Assembly: GCF_051106095.1 (NCBI RefSeq)
Contig: NC_135783.1
Span: 204,210,472-204,274,471 of the forward strand
Direction of reading: 5' to 3'
Origin: Pogona vitticeps
Lineage: Eukaryota; Chordata; Lepidosauria; Squamata; Agamidae
Length of the DNA stretch: 64,000 bases
The position numbers and the translations under genes are program-made. This document shows positions 63,999-64,000 of this stretch, in pieces (position 1 is the stretch's first letter; every line of letters begins with the position of its first letter). Under the pieces are notes generated by a model. The model was not told the origin of the DNA, did no database searches, and saw nothing but the letters and a program-made list of their open reading frames with translations.

Positions 63999-64000
63999 TA

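Noticed and set aside
62116-64000. Searched for upstream BBS5 exons on the minus strand
   Set aside because: The region is an L1 3' end, unremarkable intron and a MITE; no segment matches the BBS5 N-terminal half.

Overview
This is a vertebrate nuclear window, almost certainly from a squamate reptile (lizard). The best species clue is a near-complete Sauria SINE at 19021-19371. Around it lie several LINE lineages (L1, L2-like, CR1-like), DIRS-like elements, a Penelope-like remnant and many Tigger-like MITEs, the mix expected in a lizard genome. Coding DNA is only a few per cent of the window; the rest is intron, intergenic DNA and nested repeats.

Three host genes can be read exon by exon. 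FASTKD1 (+ strand) enters from the left edge, shows its last nine coding exons (371-40993) and ends with its RAP domain. KLHL41 (- strand, 50899 down to 41406) is complete: six coding exons with consistent phases and 606 residues. BBS5 (- strand, 62078 down to 53936) shows its last seven coding exons; its 5' exons lie beyond the right edge. From memory, the order and relative orientation FASTKD1 > < KLHL41 < BBS5 equal the mammalian 2q31-type block inverted, so this is conserved synteny. FASTKD1 acts in mitochondrial RNA metabolism, KLHL41 in sarcomere maintenance (Kelch/CUL3), and BBS5 in the ciliary BBSome. I see no functional link between them beyond linkage. FASTKD1 and KLHL41 are tail to tail with 412 bp between stop codons.

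Region by region. 503-17528 is one huge FASTKD1 intron. It holds an old L1 (957 to about 15957) split by an RTE-like LINE piece, a DIRS-like element, three Tigger-like MITEs and a young full-length L1 (8426-14776) with two open ORFs and a perfect 18-bp target-site duplication. 16387-16770 is a MITE carrying a Penelope-like insert in a perfect hairpin. 18016-22376 holds SINEs, including Sauria SINE, and microsatellites. 26461-30508 is a second DIRS-like element holding two MITEs and a solo LTR. 33690-35720 is a CR1-like LINE with a MITE inside. 37590-38200 is an L2-like LINE 3' end. KLHL41 has short introns, and its promoter side carries a perfect MEF2-type site and E-boxes. The BBS5 introns hold SINEs, several LINE remnants, an LTR-like remnant and, at the right edge, a complete MITE.

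I found no candidate for an undescribed biological system such as a gene cluster, CRISPR array or RNA gene array. The most interesting material is the nested transposon architecture, the apparently intact L1, the DIRS-like pair and the hairpin-bounded Penelope remnant.
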